Assembly (NCBI GenBank): GCA_035541935.1
Contig: DATKMJ010000059.1
Span: 1 to 39,851, forward strand
DNA from: Candidatus Binatia bacterium
GTDB lineage: Bacteria > Vulcanimicrobiota > Vulcanimicrobiia > Vulcanimicrobiales > Vulcanimicrobiaceae
DNA: 39,851 bases
Reading direction: 5' to 3'
Below, piece after piece: positions 24,558 through 33,044 of this stretch. Made by a program: the position numbers and the translations under genes. Position 1 is the stretch's first letter. Every line of letters starts with the position of its first letter. A model generated the notes under the pieces. That model was given only the letters and a program-made list of their open reading frames with translations, did not search any database and had not been told where the DNA came from.

Positions 24558-25652
24558 TCATTTGAGTGCGCTCAAGAAGGCGACGAGATCTGCGATGTTC
24601 TGTGCGGAGAGCCCGTTCGCGCTCGCGTTCGGCATCGTGCCCATGCTGCCGCTGAATCCGCTCTCGAGGATTCCCGCGACGTTCTCCGCCGTCGCCGGTT
24701 TTCCGTCGACGAGATTGGGGTGCGACGGGTCTTTCAGGATGCCCGCGAGTCCGGGGCCGACGAGCGTCTGCGAGAACGGCGCGAGTTTGTGGCAGGCGGA
24801 GCACTTCTGCGTGAAGAGCGTGTGGCCGGCCGCGATGTTGCCGCCTTGGAGGGAGATCGCCTGACCGCCCGCGGCGGGGAGCGCGTTGCTCAGGTGCGCG
24901 TTCTTCGCTTGCCACGTCTTGTACCACGTGTCGAACGCGGGTTTACTCTCGATCACGAGCACCTGCTTGTCCATCTCGCTGTGGAGGACGCCGCAGAACT
25001 GCGTGCAGATGATCGGGAAGCGGCCGGTGAGCCGCGGCGTGAAGCGAATCGTCGTGACGAGGCCGGGAACGGTGTCGTTCTTCAGCCGCATCGCGGGAAC
25101 CCAGAAGCCGTGGATCACGTCGGCCGAGGTGAGATTCAGCGTCACCGGCACGCCGACCGGCAGGTGCATCTCGTCGGTGACCTCGCCGTTGATCTGCGGA
25201 TACCGGAACGAGAAGTAGAACTGGTGGCCGATCGCCTCGACGACGATGCCGTTCTCCGGCTCGAGCATGATCTCGTACCAGATCCGCACGCTGACGACCG
25301 AGAGGAGCACGACGAAGAGCGCCGGGATCACCGTCCACCAGAACTCGAGTTTGCTGTTGTCGTGGACCTGGACGCCGATCGCGTCGGGCGGATCGCTCGC
25401 CTTCGCGCGGTAGGCGATCGAGAAATAGATGAGGTAGCCGGCTACGAAGATGTAGAGCGCGCTGCCGGTCGCGGCCATGAATCGGAAGAGAAAGTCCACC
25501 TGGCGGGCGGTGACGATGGCCGCCGGCAGATACTTCTCGAGCGGGAACGTCGTCCAAAAGACGACTGCGGCAATCGCCAGGATGGCGAGGACCGCCGTGA
25601 CGCCCCAAAATCCGCGGCCGAGCCCGACCGGCTGCGCTCTGTTCTCAACCAA
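24558..25652 (-). CDS. coxB: Cytochrome c oxidase subunit II with fused cytochrome c (caa3 type)
   Basis: A 364-residue subunit II. Two N-terminal helices (about 15-33 and 56-79, plus 107-122) anchor a CuA domain with H181, C216, C220, H224 and M227 (CTQFCGVLHSEM). A C-terminal cytochrome c domain carries CSACH (284-288) with probable axial M340 (GTMPNAS), so this is a caa3-type enzyme that takes electrons through its own cytochrome. The aromatic patch near CuA is HQFYFSFRYP; the usual tryptophan is replaced by phenylalanine/tyrosine. The start is TTG 25652 behind a purine-rich GGGGAGAGAG; TATAGT at 25676-25681 may be its -10 box. Confidence 0.94.
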   Translation of the reverse strand: MVENRAQPVGLGRGFWGVTAVLAILAIAAVVFWTTFPLEKYLPAAIVTARQVDFLFRFMAATGSALYIFVAGYLIYFSIAYRAKASDPPDAIGVQVHDNSKLEFWWTVIPALFVVLLSVVSVRIWYEIMLEPENGIVVEAIGHQFYFSFRYPQINGEVTDEMHLPVGVPVTLNLTSADVIHGFWVPAMRLKNDTVPGLVTTIRFTPRLTGRFPIICTQFCGVLHSEMDKQVLVIESKPAFDTWYKTWQAKNAHLSNALPAAGGQAISLQGGNIAAGHTLFTQKCSACHKLAPFSQTLVGPGLAGILKDPSHPNLVDGKPATAENVAGILESGFSGSMGTMPNASANGLSAQNIADLVAFLSALK

Positions 25653-25675
25653 AAGAAAGCTCTCTCCCCAAACTC

Positions 25676-25681
25676 ACTATA
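25676..25681 (-). promoter_or_regulatory. Possible -10 box for the cox operon
   Basis: The minus strand reads TATAGT 24 bases before the coxB TTG start, in an AT-rich patch unlike the flanking DNA. No good -35 box is found at 16-18 bases, so this may depend on an activator or be chance. Confidence 0.35.
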
Positions 25682-25719
25682 AACGTAGAGTACCCGGCGC
25701 GCACCGACTAAACGGGCTG

Positions 25720-26394
25720 TTAAGAGCCTCTATCCGCGGCCCCTGCAAATTCTCGCACCAGCCAATCCACGTTCGTGATGGCGCTCCCCACCACGACCGC
25801 GTCGGCCCCGGCGTCGAGCGCGGCGCGTACGCCGGCGGGGCTGCGGACGCCGCCCTCGCAGAGGCAGAAGCTCTGCAGTTGCGCGAGTTCGCGCACGAGA
25901 TCGAGGGCCGGCAGCGCTTGCCCGGCCGTCTCGGGCGTGTAGCCGCAGAGCGTCGACGCGATCGCGTCGGCGCCCGCGGCGACGGCGGCAGCCCCGTCGG
26001 CGACGGTCGCGCAGTCGGCGAGCGCGAGGCGGCCGGCCGCGTGAATCGCGGCGACGAGGCCGGCCACGGAGACGCCGCCCGGGCGCGGCCTCGGCGTCGC
26101 GTCGAACGCGACGATCTCGGCGCCGCACGCGGCGATCGCAGCGACCTCCTCGATCGTCGGCGTGATGTACGGCTCGAATCCGGGATACGCGCGCTTGACG
26201 AGCCCGACGATCGGCAGCGAGACGCGCTCGCGCACCGCGCGCAGATCCTCGACGCCCTCGATGCGAACGCCCACCGCGCCGCTCTCCTGCGCCGCGCGCG
26301 CCATCGCGGCGATCACGTGCGGATCGTCCATCGCCGAGCCTTTCCACGCCTGCACCGAGACGATCAGCCCGCCGCGCAGATCCTGCAGCGTCAC
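25720..26394 (-). CDS. nanE: N-acylmannosamine-6-phosphate 2-epimerase
   Basis: A 224-residue TIM-barrel enzyme that interconverts ManNAc-6-P and GlcNAc-6-P. Typical blocks are LRGGLIVSVQAWKGSAMDDP, VGVRIEGVEDLRAVR, PIVGLVKRAYPG (catalytic lysine region), YITPTIEEV, EIVAFDATPRPRP, DCATVADG, ASTLCGYTP, and CEGGVRSPAGVRAALDAGADAVVVGSAIT. Length is normal. The GTG at 26394 overlaps the kinase stop by four bases, so kinase and epimerase are coupled. That fits a route from phosphorylated ManNAc to GlcNAc-6-P. No nagA or nagB is seen in this window. Confidence 0.92.
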   Translation of the reverse strand: MTLQDLRGGLIVSVQAWKGSAMDDPHVIAAMARAAQESGAVGVRIEGVEDLRAVRERVSLPIVGLVKRAYPGFEPYITPTIEEVAAIAACGAEIVAFDATPRPRPGGVSVAGLVAAIHAAGRLALADCATVADGAAAVAAGADAIASTLCGYTPETAGQALPALDLVRELAQLQSFCLCEGGVRSPAGVRAALDAGADAVVVGSAITNVDWLVREFAGAADRGS

Positions 26395-27299
26395 GCGCGC
26401 AACTCCGCGATCTCGCGGCCGGCTTCGCGGTAGGCGAGCAGCAGCGCGCCCTGCGCCGGCTCGTAACGCGCCCGCACGATCTCCGCGCCCGGTACGGCAG
26501 CGGCGATTCCGGCGCTCACGCGATCGCGAAAACCCGCGTCGTCGAAGACGCCGCCGACGAGCGCGCAGCGCGGCGGCGCGCCCGCCGCGACGACGCGCGC
26601 CGCAAGCAGCGCGAGACGATCGGCGCCGCGGTACGCGAGTTCGCGGAACGCCGGAAAGCGCAGCGCTCCTTGTGCGAACGTGGCGAGCCGGGGGCGCGAG
26701 ATCGCTCCTTTATAGAAGGCATGAACGAGCCGCCGCGGCGACTCGACGCGGAAGAAGTCGCACGCGGCTCGCTGCTCGATCGCCAACGACGCGTCGCCCT
26801 CGTCGTTCGCGCGCGCGATCGCGCGCAGCGCATCGCGAGCGATCGCGAAGGCGCTTCCCTCGTCGCCGAAGAGATAGCCCCAGCCGCCGAGCGTCCACGA
26901 TTCTCCGGCGGCGTCGCGCCCGTAGACGACCGAACCCGTGCCGGCGATCACGATGACGCCCGGCGCGCCGCCGAGCGCGCCGGCGTGCGCGATCGGCGTG
27001 TCGTGGACGAGCAGCACCAGATCCGACGGCAGTTGCGGCGCGCGGCCGTAGACGCGGCCGTCGTAACCGCTGATGCCCGCGACGATTGCGTCGAAGCGCG
27101 TCTCCGCCGGAAGCTTTGCGCGTCTGCGCGCGTCGTCGAGCGCGCCGCGCAGCGCGTCGTGCAGCCGCGTCGACTCCTTCGTCACGCCGATCTCGTCGGC
27201 AGGCCCGGCTTCGCCGCAGGCGATCGCGCGGCCGTTCTCGTCGCCGATGACGGCGACGGTCGAGCTCTGGCCGCCGTCTATGCCGGCAAAAAACCTCAC
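26391..27299 (-). CDS. BadF/BadG/BcrA-type kinase, N-acetylglucosamine kinase-like
   Basis: A 302-residue ASKHA-fold kinase. The phosphate-1 loop is FAGIDGGQSSTVAVIGD, phosphate-2 is VIAGTGSVVYGRD, and GGWGYLFGDEGSAFAIARDAL is the signature of the eukaryote-like GlcNAc kinase branch of the BadF/BadG family. The C-terminal ALVGGVFDD is the adenosine contact. With NanE next to it, the likely substrate is an amino sugar such as GlcNAc or ManNAc. The start GTG 27299 overlaps the upstream metallopeptidase stop (GTGA). The longer open frame would extend antisense-like into that gene and is rejected. Confidence 0.85.
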   Translation of the reverse strand: MRFFAGIDGGQSSTVAVIGDENGRAIACGEAGPADEIGVTKESTRLHDALRGALDDARRRAKLPAETRFDAIVAGISGYDGRVYGRAPQLPSDLVLLVHDTPIAHAGALGGAPGVIVIAGTGSVVYGRDAAGESWTLGGWGYLFGDEGSAFAIARDALRAIARANDEGDASLAIEQRAACDFFRVESPRRLVHAFYKGAISRPRLATFAQGALRFPAFRELAYRGADRLALLAARVVAAGAPPRCALVGGVFDDAGFRDRVSAGIAAAVPGAEIVRARYEPAQGALLLAYREAGREIAELRA

Positions 27300-27607
27300 G
27301 AGCGCTCCTGCGACGACAGCGAGCGCGCGAAATCGCAGGCCGCCGCCTCGCGCTCGGCACGATCTCGGACGACGGCGATCTCGCCGATCGCCTCGCGATG
27401 GTGGTAGAGTTCGTGCCCGACCGCGAGCGCGACGAACTCGTCGCGCTCGCGCGCGCTCATCCGTTCGGCGACGCGCCGGTTGAGCCGAATCTCGGGAATC
27501 GCGGGATCGTACTCCGAGCGCAGCTCGGCCTCGCCCCACGCGCCGAGATCGGCGAAGCGCACGCCGACGCCGTAGGAACGCGCCCGCGCGATTGCGTCGC
27601 CGCTCAT
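27296..27607 (-). CDS. Minimal ImmA/IrrE-like zinc metallopeptidase
   Basis: A 103-residue protein, ATG 27607 overlapping the FAD oxidoreductase stop (ATGA) and its own stop overlapping the kinase (GTGA). It contains HELYH (65-69), an HExxH zinc site, and a following EREAAACDFARSL (86-98) that fits the third-ligand helix of the ImmA/IrrE-type peptidases. The N-terminus has two beta strands (YGVGVRFADL, EIRLNRRV), as in that family. There is no HTH and no signal peptide. ImmA-type enzymes cleave regulators; here the target could be a repressor of the sugar operon, but none is next to it. Confidence 0.7.
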   Translation of the reverse strand: MSGDAIARARSYGVGVRFADLGAWGEAELRSEYDPAIPEIRLNRRVAERMSARERDEFVALAVGHELYHHREAIGEIAVVRDRAEREAAACDFARSLSSQERS

Positions 27608-28941
27608 ACGAGCACGCCGTCGGCGACGAGCTGCGCGCGCAACTCGGCGGTGTCGATGTCGCCGACGCGGACGCCGCTCGCGCAGGCGAGCGCGGCCGCG
27701 GTTCCCGCGGCCTGCCCGAGCGTCATCACCGTCGGCGTCAGGCGCGTGGAGGCGAGCGCCTCGTGCGTCGTCGAGATGCAGCGTCCCGCGACGAGCAACT
27801 GCTCGCGATTGACCGGCACGAGCGCGCGATAGGGAATCTCGTAACTCTCGCCCGGCGCAAGCCGCTCGGTCGTCGTGCCGCTGCCGGCGGGATTGTGGAG
27901 ATCGATCGGATAGGCGCTGCGCGCCACGCCGTCGTCGAATCGGCGCGCGGCGAGCACGTCGTCGCGCGTGAGCGTATAGCGCCCGACGATCCGCCGCGAT
28001 TCGCGGATGCCGATCTGCGTGCCGGTCGCCGCGATCCGCGCGTTCTCGAATCCGGGCACGCGCTGCCGGAAAAAATCGAGCAGCTGCATCGCCTGCAGCC
28101 GCGCCTCCACCTCCGCGCGCGTCAGATCGTCGGGGTCGAGCGGATCCACGTCCACGACGCGCGTCATGTTCACCGTCACCTCGTCGGGATACGGCGAGAT
28201 GAAGAACGAGACGAGCTCGCGCGGCACGTCCACGGCGCCGTCTTTTTGCGCCTCTTGCCAGAGCGCGTAGAGACCGGCGACGGCGGTCAGCGACGCGGCC
28301 GTGCGCTCCTCGGCGGGCAGCGAGCTGCGCATCTCCTGCGGATGCGCGCGAACGTATTCGGCGAGTCGATCGAGGTTGACGTGGCTGAGGCGGAAGATCA
28401 GCGTCGCGGGCTGCACGCGCCCGCGGTCGTCGCCCTGCTGCGTCGGCACGCCGGCGGAGAAGGCGACGAGCGCGTCGGCGGTCGCGTCGATCGTCACGGT
28501 TGCGCTGCGCGAACGCTCGCCCCCGATCGTCGCGAACGTCGCGCCGGTCACGCTCTCGCCGTCGAGCCGCGTTTCGAGAAAGTACGCGTGAAGCAGCAGC
28601 GCCACGCCGGCCTCGTGCATCATCTCGAAGAGCAGCGCCTTGTGCACCTCGGGATCGAACGGCGTGATCGTCGGCACGTAATCCGAGGAGTCGCGGAGAT
28701 GCCCCGGCGACGCGCCCTTGCGCATCAAACGCTCGACGATCTCCTGCGCGATGCCGCCGACGACGCGCTCGCGACCCGAGTGAAAGGTCATCCACGGACC
28801 GACCATCGCCGCGGTCGCCGTTCCGCCGAGAAAGCCGTAGCGCTCGACGAGCTGCGTGCGCGCGCCGCGACGCGCCGCGGCAATCGCCGCCGCACAACCT
28901 GCGTTGCCTCCGCCGACGACGAGCACGTCGAAATCGGGCAT
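27604..28941 (-). CDS. FAD-dependent oxidoreductase (FAD_oxidored family)
   Basis: A 445-residue flavoprotein. The N-terminal dinucleotide loop is FDVLVVGGGNAGCAAAIAAARRG, followed by ERYGFLGGTATAAMVGPW, a stretch typical of the FAD_oxidored family; ATVTIDATADA and LLVAGRCISTTHEALASTRLTPTVMTLGQAAGTAAALA near the end are the second FAD contact. No signal peptide. The start ATG 28941 is chosen because it immediately precedes the FAD loop; the longer frame is antisense to the DUF4870 gene. It heads an operon with a metallopeptidase, an amino-sugar kinase and NanE, so its substrate may be a sugar or sugar acid. Which one is not known. Confidence 0.85.
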   Translation of the reverse strand: MPDFDVLVVGGGNAGCAAAIAAARRGARTQLVERYGFLGGTATAAMVGPWMTFHSGRERVVGGIAQEIVERLMRKGASPGHLRDSSDYVPTITPFDPEVHKALLFEMMHEAGVALLLHAYFLETRLDGESVTGATFATIGGERSRSATVTIDATADALVAFSAGVPTQQGDDRGRVQPATLIFRLSHVNLDRLAEYVRAHPQEMRSSLPAEERTAASLTAVAGLYALWQEAQKDGAVDVPRELVSFFISPYPDEVTVNMTRVVDVDPLDPDDLTRAEVEARLQAMQLLDFFRQRVPGFENARIAATGTQIGIRESRRIVGRYTLTRDDVLAARRFDDGVARSAYPIDLHNPAGSGTTTERLAPGESYEIPYRALVPVNREQLLVAGRCISTTHEALASTRLTPTVMTLGQAAGTAAALACASGVRVGDIDTAELRAQLVADGVLV

Positions 28942-28978
28942 GGCAGGCCATTTCCGCGCCTTCCAAAATAACCCGCCA

Positions 28979-29425
28979 ATGCAGACGCAGCTACCCGCCC
29001 AAGATCGAAACTGGGCGATGGCCGCGCATCTCAGCGCGCTCGTCGCCATTGCAGGGCTGCCCTTCGGTCACGTGCTCGGACCGTTGATCGTCTATCTGAC
29101 GAAGGGACATGAGTCCGAGTTCGTCGCCGGGCACGCGCGCGCGTCGCTCAACTATCAGATCACGGTGACGATGGCGCTGATCGTCTTCGTCATCATCGCG
29201 ATCGCGGCGACCGTCGCGTTTGCGATTCCGCTGGCCGCAACCAACGAATCGGATTCCTCGGGCGCCACCGCGGCCGGCCTTACCTTCGTAGGATTCTGGG
29301 TCGCCATCGGCGGCGCGGCGGTCGTCGTGCTGCTGCTCTCGCTCGTCTTCATCATTCGCGGCGCCTATGCCGCGAGCAACGGCGAGCCCTACGAGTATCC
29401 GTTCGCGATCCGCTTCTTCCACTGA
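28979..29425 (+). CDS. DUF4870 membrane protein
   Basis: A 148-residue membrane protein of the DUF4870 family. The signature stretch is NWAMAAHLSALVAIAGLPFGHVLGPLIVYLTKGHESEFVAGHARASLNYQIT, with helices at about 17-39, 56-82 and 96-120 and a tail NGEPYEYPFAIRFF. No biochemical role is known for this family. The start ATG 28979 is 37 bases from the divergent FAD oxidoreductase start. The amino acid permease follows 19 bases later and may be co-transcribed. Confidence 0.85.
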   Translation: MQTQLPAQDRNWAMAAHLSALVAIAGLPFGHVLGPLIVYLTKGHESEFVAGHARASLNYQITVTMALIVFVIIAIAATVAFAIPLAATNESDSSGATAAGLTFVGFWVAIGGAAVVVLLLSLVFIIRGAYAASNGEPYEYPFAIRFFH

Positions 29426-29444
29426 GGCTCGAAAGGAGTAGCCG

Positions 29445-30965
29445 ATGTTGATGCAACGTGTGAAACCGCTCGCGCGCATCCTGGCAGAGGGAAGCGACGA
29501 GGAGCGCGGCCTCAAGCGCTCGCTCGGACCGTGGGCGCTCACCGCGATGGGCATCGGCGCGATCATCGGCACCGGCATCTTCGTGCTCACCGGCGTCGCA
29601 TCGGCGACGCGCGCGGGCCCGTCCATCACGATCTCGTTCGTCGTCGCCGGCATCGTCAGCGCGCTCGCCGCGCTCTGCTACGCCGAGGTCTCGAGCAAGA
29701 TCCCGATCTCGGGCAGCGCCTACACCTACACGTACGCGACGCTCGGCGAGTTCCTCGCGTGGATCATCGGCTGGGATCTCATCCTGGAGTACGCGCTCGG
29801 CGCGGCGACCGTCAGCATCGGCTGGTCCGGCTACTTCGTCAACATCCTCCATCAAACGGGAATCGGTTGGCTCAACATTCCGCCGGAATGGACGAACGGA
29901 CCGCACTGGGGGCTCACCGGTCAGGCCGGCATCTCCGGCTACGCGAACCTTCCGGCCGCAGGCATCATCCTCGTCATCACCGCGCTGCTCGCGCGCGGGA
30001 CGCGCGAGTCGGGATCGGTCAACGCCGTCATCGTTTCGATCAAACTGCTCATCGTGCTCTTCTTCATCGCGATCGGCGTCGGCCACATCAACGGCGCGAA
30101 CTACCACCTCCCGCCCGGCGGACCCGCCGGACTCGGCGGCTACTTCCCGTTCGGCTGGAGCGGCATGCTCGGCGGCGCCGCCTTCATCTTCTTCGCATAC
30201 ATCGGCTTCGACGCGGTCTCGACGACCGCCGAAGAGGCGCGCAATCCGGGCAAGGATCTGCCGTTCGGCATCATCATGAGCCTCGTGATCTGCACGGTGC
30301 TCTACATCATCGTCGTGGCGATCCTCAACGGCATGGTGCCGTTCTTCAAACTCAACGTCGCCTTCCCGGTCGCCTACGCGATGAACTACGTCGGCCTCAG
30401 TTGGGCCGGCGTCGTCATCTCGATCGGTGCGATCGCCGGCCTCACGACGGTGCTGCTCGTGATGATGTTCGGCCAGAGCCGCATCTTCTACGCGATGTCG
30501 CGCGACGGGCTCATTCCGGCGTCGTTCACGCGCATCCATCCGACGTGGCGCACGCCGATCTTCTCGACCGTGTTCTTCGGCATCTGCATCTCGATCATCT
30601 CGGCGCTGACGCCGATCAACATCGTCGGATCGCTGACGAACATGGGAACGCTTGCCGCATTCATCCTCGTCTCGATCGCGGTTCCAATCTTACGCACGCG
30701 CCATCCCGAGATGCGCGGCTCGTTCCAACTTCCGTTCGGGCCGTATCTCATTCCGGCGCTCTCCGCGGTGACCGCGCTCGGCCTGATCTACTACCTGAAG
30801 GTCGGCAACCCGGTCGCATGGGGCTTCTTCCCGATCGTCTGGCTCTGGTTCTTGATCTGGCTCGCCATCGGCCTCGTCTTCTACTTCGTCTACGGGCGTC
30901 GCAAGAGCACCGTCGCGCTCGAAGAGGCGGAACGCCTGGCCGTCGCGCAACCGCCGGTCAACTAA
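29445..30965 (+). CDS. APC-family cationic amino acid permease
   Basis: A 506-residue transporter with about 12 helices. The N-terminus GLKRSLGPWALTAMGIGAIIGTGIFVLTGVAS is the substrate-binding helix 1 region of the CAT/YfnA group (GAIIGTGIF), with PAISISF-like GPSITISFVVAGI and SGSAYTYTYATLGEFLAWIIGWDLILEYA after it. FIFFAYIGFDAVSTTAEEARNPGKDLP is also diagnostic. It probably imports cationic or neutral amino acids with protons. ATG 29445 has AAAGGAG seven bases upstream. Its 3' end overlaps the convergent HyuA-like gene by 4 bases. Confidence 0.92.
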   Translation: MLMQRVKPLARILAEGSDEERGLKRSLGPWALTAMGIGAIIGTGIFVLTGVASATRAGPSITISFVVAGIVSALAALCYAEVSSKIPISGSAYTYTYATLGEFLAWIIGWDLILEYALGAATVSIGWSGYFVNILHQTGIGWLNIPPEWTNGPHWGLTGQAGISGYANLPAAGIILVITALLARGTRESGSVNAVIVSIKLLIVLFFIAIGVGHINGANYHLPPGGPAGLGGYFPFGWSGMLGGAAFIFFAYIGFDAVSTTAEEARNPGKDLPFGIIMSLVICTVLYIIVVAILNGMVPFFKLNVAFPVAYAMNYVGLSWAGVVISIGAIAGLTTVLLVMMFGQSRIFYAMSRDGLIPASFTRIHPTWRTPIFSTVFFGICISIISALTPINIVGSLTNMGTLAAFILVSIAVPILRTRHPEMRGSFQLPFGPYLIPALSAVTALGLIYYLKVGNPVAWGFFPIVWLWFLIWLAIGLVFYFVYGRRKSTVALEEAERLAVAQPPVN

Positions 30966-33043
30966 GCCGAGCGCGTAACGAGGAGCAGCGCGACCGGTTC
31001 GTCCGGCGCGCAGCCTTCGAGTTCTTCGCCGGCGAGCGCGGCGGCTTGCTCCGCGCTCGTCAATCCTTCGTAGGTCGCGATGCGTCCGCCGCGCACGAGA
31101 TAGAGCGCGGGCAGCGCCCGTCCCACGTCGCCGAATCTCGTCGCCGCCTCGACGCGCTCGCGCGCGGCCCGGCCCGCGGCGCCGGCGTTGGTTCTTACGA
31201 CGATCGCGTCGGTCAGCGCGAGGAGCGCGACGCCGCGCTCGTCGAGGATGCGCAGATCGCGAGCCTTCCGGTAGGCGCAGAGCGCGCTCGTCAACTCGAT
31301 TCGCTCCAGTTCGCCGGGATCGCAGCGCAGCATCTGCGCCGCCGACGCGCGCCGCTCGCCCTCGTCGCACGGCGGAAGGCGCGATGCATCCACCAACGCG
31401 GTCGCTCCCGAGGCGGTCGCGCGGACGCGGTTGCGCTGCGCGTCGATCTCGACGTCCACCTCGACGCGATCGGGTGAGGCGCCGGCCGCGACGACGCGGT
31501 CGGCGGCCTCGCGGCGGATTCGCGCGATCTCTTCCGGCGTCGGCGCGACGACCGTCCGCTCGACGACGTCGCGCACGAGCGCGAGCGCGACGCCGACCGG
31601 CGCGATCACCTCGGCGTCGCGGGCGATGCGATACGGAAGGTTCATCGTCCGCGCGACGCTCGGAAGAAGCGCGCCCGCGCCGCCGCCGCCGCCGACGAGC
31701 GTGACCGCGCTTCGCTCCATCTCGTAATCGGCAACGATCCGCTCGATCGCGGCGCGCAACTTCGTGCCCGCGATCTCGAGGACCGTGCGCGCGAGCGCAT
31801 CGGCGTCGCTGCCGAGCCGCCGCCCGAGCAGCTCGAAGCCGCGCCGCGCGCTCTCGCGATTTCCCGCAGCGAACGCGCCCTCGGGAACGAGGCCGAGCGC
31901 GTTCGCCGCGCAGGTCGTCGTCAGCGCGATCCGCCGTCCGTCGCGCGCGGCGAAAACTGCATGCTCCGCTTCGACGCTCGCGCCGTCGAATGCGGAAGGC
32001 TCGACGAACGACGCGTAGACGCAGCCGGCGATGTGCGCGCTGCGCGGCCCGACGCCGGCGATCGCGTTGCCGTCGAGTTTGACCACGCTCCCGCCGCCGA
32101 TGCCGAGCGTCCGCACGTCGAGCGTTCGCAGCAGCGTGCGATGGCCGCCGATCCGCGCGGGCTGCATCTGCGGGCGTCCGTTGCGGATCGCGGAGCAGTC
32201 GGAACTCGTGCCGCCGACCTCGACGAAGATGCCCTCGCTCAAGCGTTCGTGGAAGAGCGCGCCGGCGATGCCCGCCGCAGGCCCGGAGAGCAGCGTGAGA
32301 ATCGGCCGGCGCTCGATCTCGGCGACGTCCATCACGCCCCCGTCGCTGCGCATCACCATGAGCGGCGCGGGAATCGCCGCCTCGCGCACGGCCGCGGCCG
32401 TCATGCGGGCGGTGCGCACCATCTTCGGCAGGATCGCCGCGTTGAGCGCGGCGGTGCGCGTGCGCGCGCGCAGGCCGTAGGCGGTCGAGACGTCGTGCCC
32501 GCTCGTCGCCTCGACGCCGCGCTCGCGCGCGTACGCGACGGCGCGCTCTTCCCGCTCGGGCCGATCGACGCCGAAGCTTTCGCTCGCCGCGATCGCTTCG
32601 GCGCCGCCGGCGATGAGACGGTCGATACCGGCATGCATCGCAGCGTCGTCGTTCGCGAGCGCGAAGTCGAAGAGCGGCGCAAACGACGCGTCCGGCGTCA
32701 GCGCGACCCGGCCGAAGCGCATCTGCCGTTTCGAGAGCCAGGCGAGGCCGTCGAGCAGCCCGAGCACGCCGACGCGCGCGAGATCGCCTTCGAGCAGCGC
32801 GTTCGTCGCCTGCGTCGTCGAGTGCGCGATGAACGCGATCGCTTCGGGATTCACCGCCGGATCCGCGAGCAGTTGCCGCAATCCCGCCACGATGCCGGCT
32901 GCGACTCCCTCGGGCGCATCGTGCGTCGTCGGCACCTTGACGCGCGCGACGATCTCCCGCGTCGCGGCGTCGATCGCGACGACGTCGGTGAACGTGCCGC
33001 CGACGTCGATGCCGGCCCTGATCCTGGGCCCGCTCCCGTTCAC
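30962..33043 (-). CDS. HyuA-like hydantoinase/oxoprolinase subunit A
   Basis: A 693-residue ASKHA-fold protein of the hydantoinase A / 5-oxoprolinase family. Motifs: RAGIDVGGTFTDVVAID, FIAHSTTQATNALLEG, ILTLLSGPAAGIAGA, VEVGGTSSDCSAIRNG, TLGIGGGSVV and VTLVGGGGGAGALL near the ATP site. The family uses ATP to open lactam rings, usually together with a HyuB partner, which I do not see here. It starts at GTG 33043, one base after the methyltransferase stop, and is the last gene of the GH20 operon. A repair or carboxylase-like role in amino-sugar or amide metabolism is possible but unproven. Confidence 0.85.
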   Translation of the reverse strand: MNGSGPRIRAGIDVGGTFTDVVAIDAATREIVARVKVPTTHDAPEGVAAGIVAGLRQLLADPAVNPEAIAFIAHSTTQATNALLEGDLARVGVLGLLDGLAWLSKRQMRFGRVALTPDASFAPLFDFALANDDAAMHAGIDRLIAGGAEAIAASESFGVDRPEREERAVAYARERGVEATSGHDVSTAYGLRARTRTAALNAAILPKMVRTARMTAAAVREAAIPAPLMVMRSDGGVMDVAEIERRPILTLLSGPAAGIAGALFHERLSEGIFVEVGGTSSDCSAIRNGRPQMQPARIGGHRTLLRTLDVRTLGIGGGSVVKLDGNAIAGVGPRSAHIAGCVYASFVEPSAFDGASVEAEHAVFAARDGRRIALTTTCAANALGLVPEGAFAAGNRESARRGFELLGRRLGSDADALARTVLEIAGTKLRAAIERIVADYEMERSAVTLVGGGGGAGALLPSVARTMNLPYRIARDAEVIAPVGVALALVRDVVERTVVAPTPEEIARIRREAADRVVAAGASPDRVEVDVEIDAQRNRVRATASGATALVDASRLPPCDEGERRASAAQMLRCDPGELERIELTSALCAYRKARDLRILDERGVALLALTDAIVVRTNAGAAGRAARERVEAATRFGDVGRALPALYLVRGGRIATYEGLTSAEQAAALAGEELEGCAPDEPVALLLVTRSA

Positions 33044-33044
33044 G

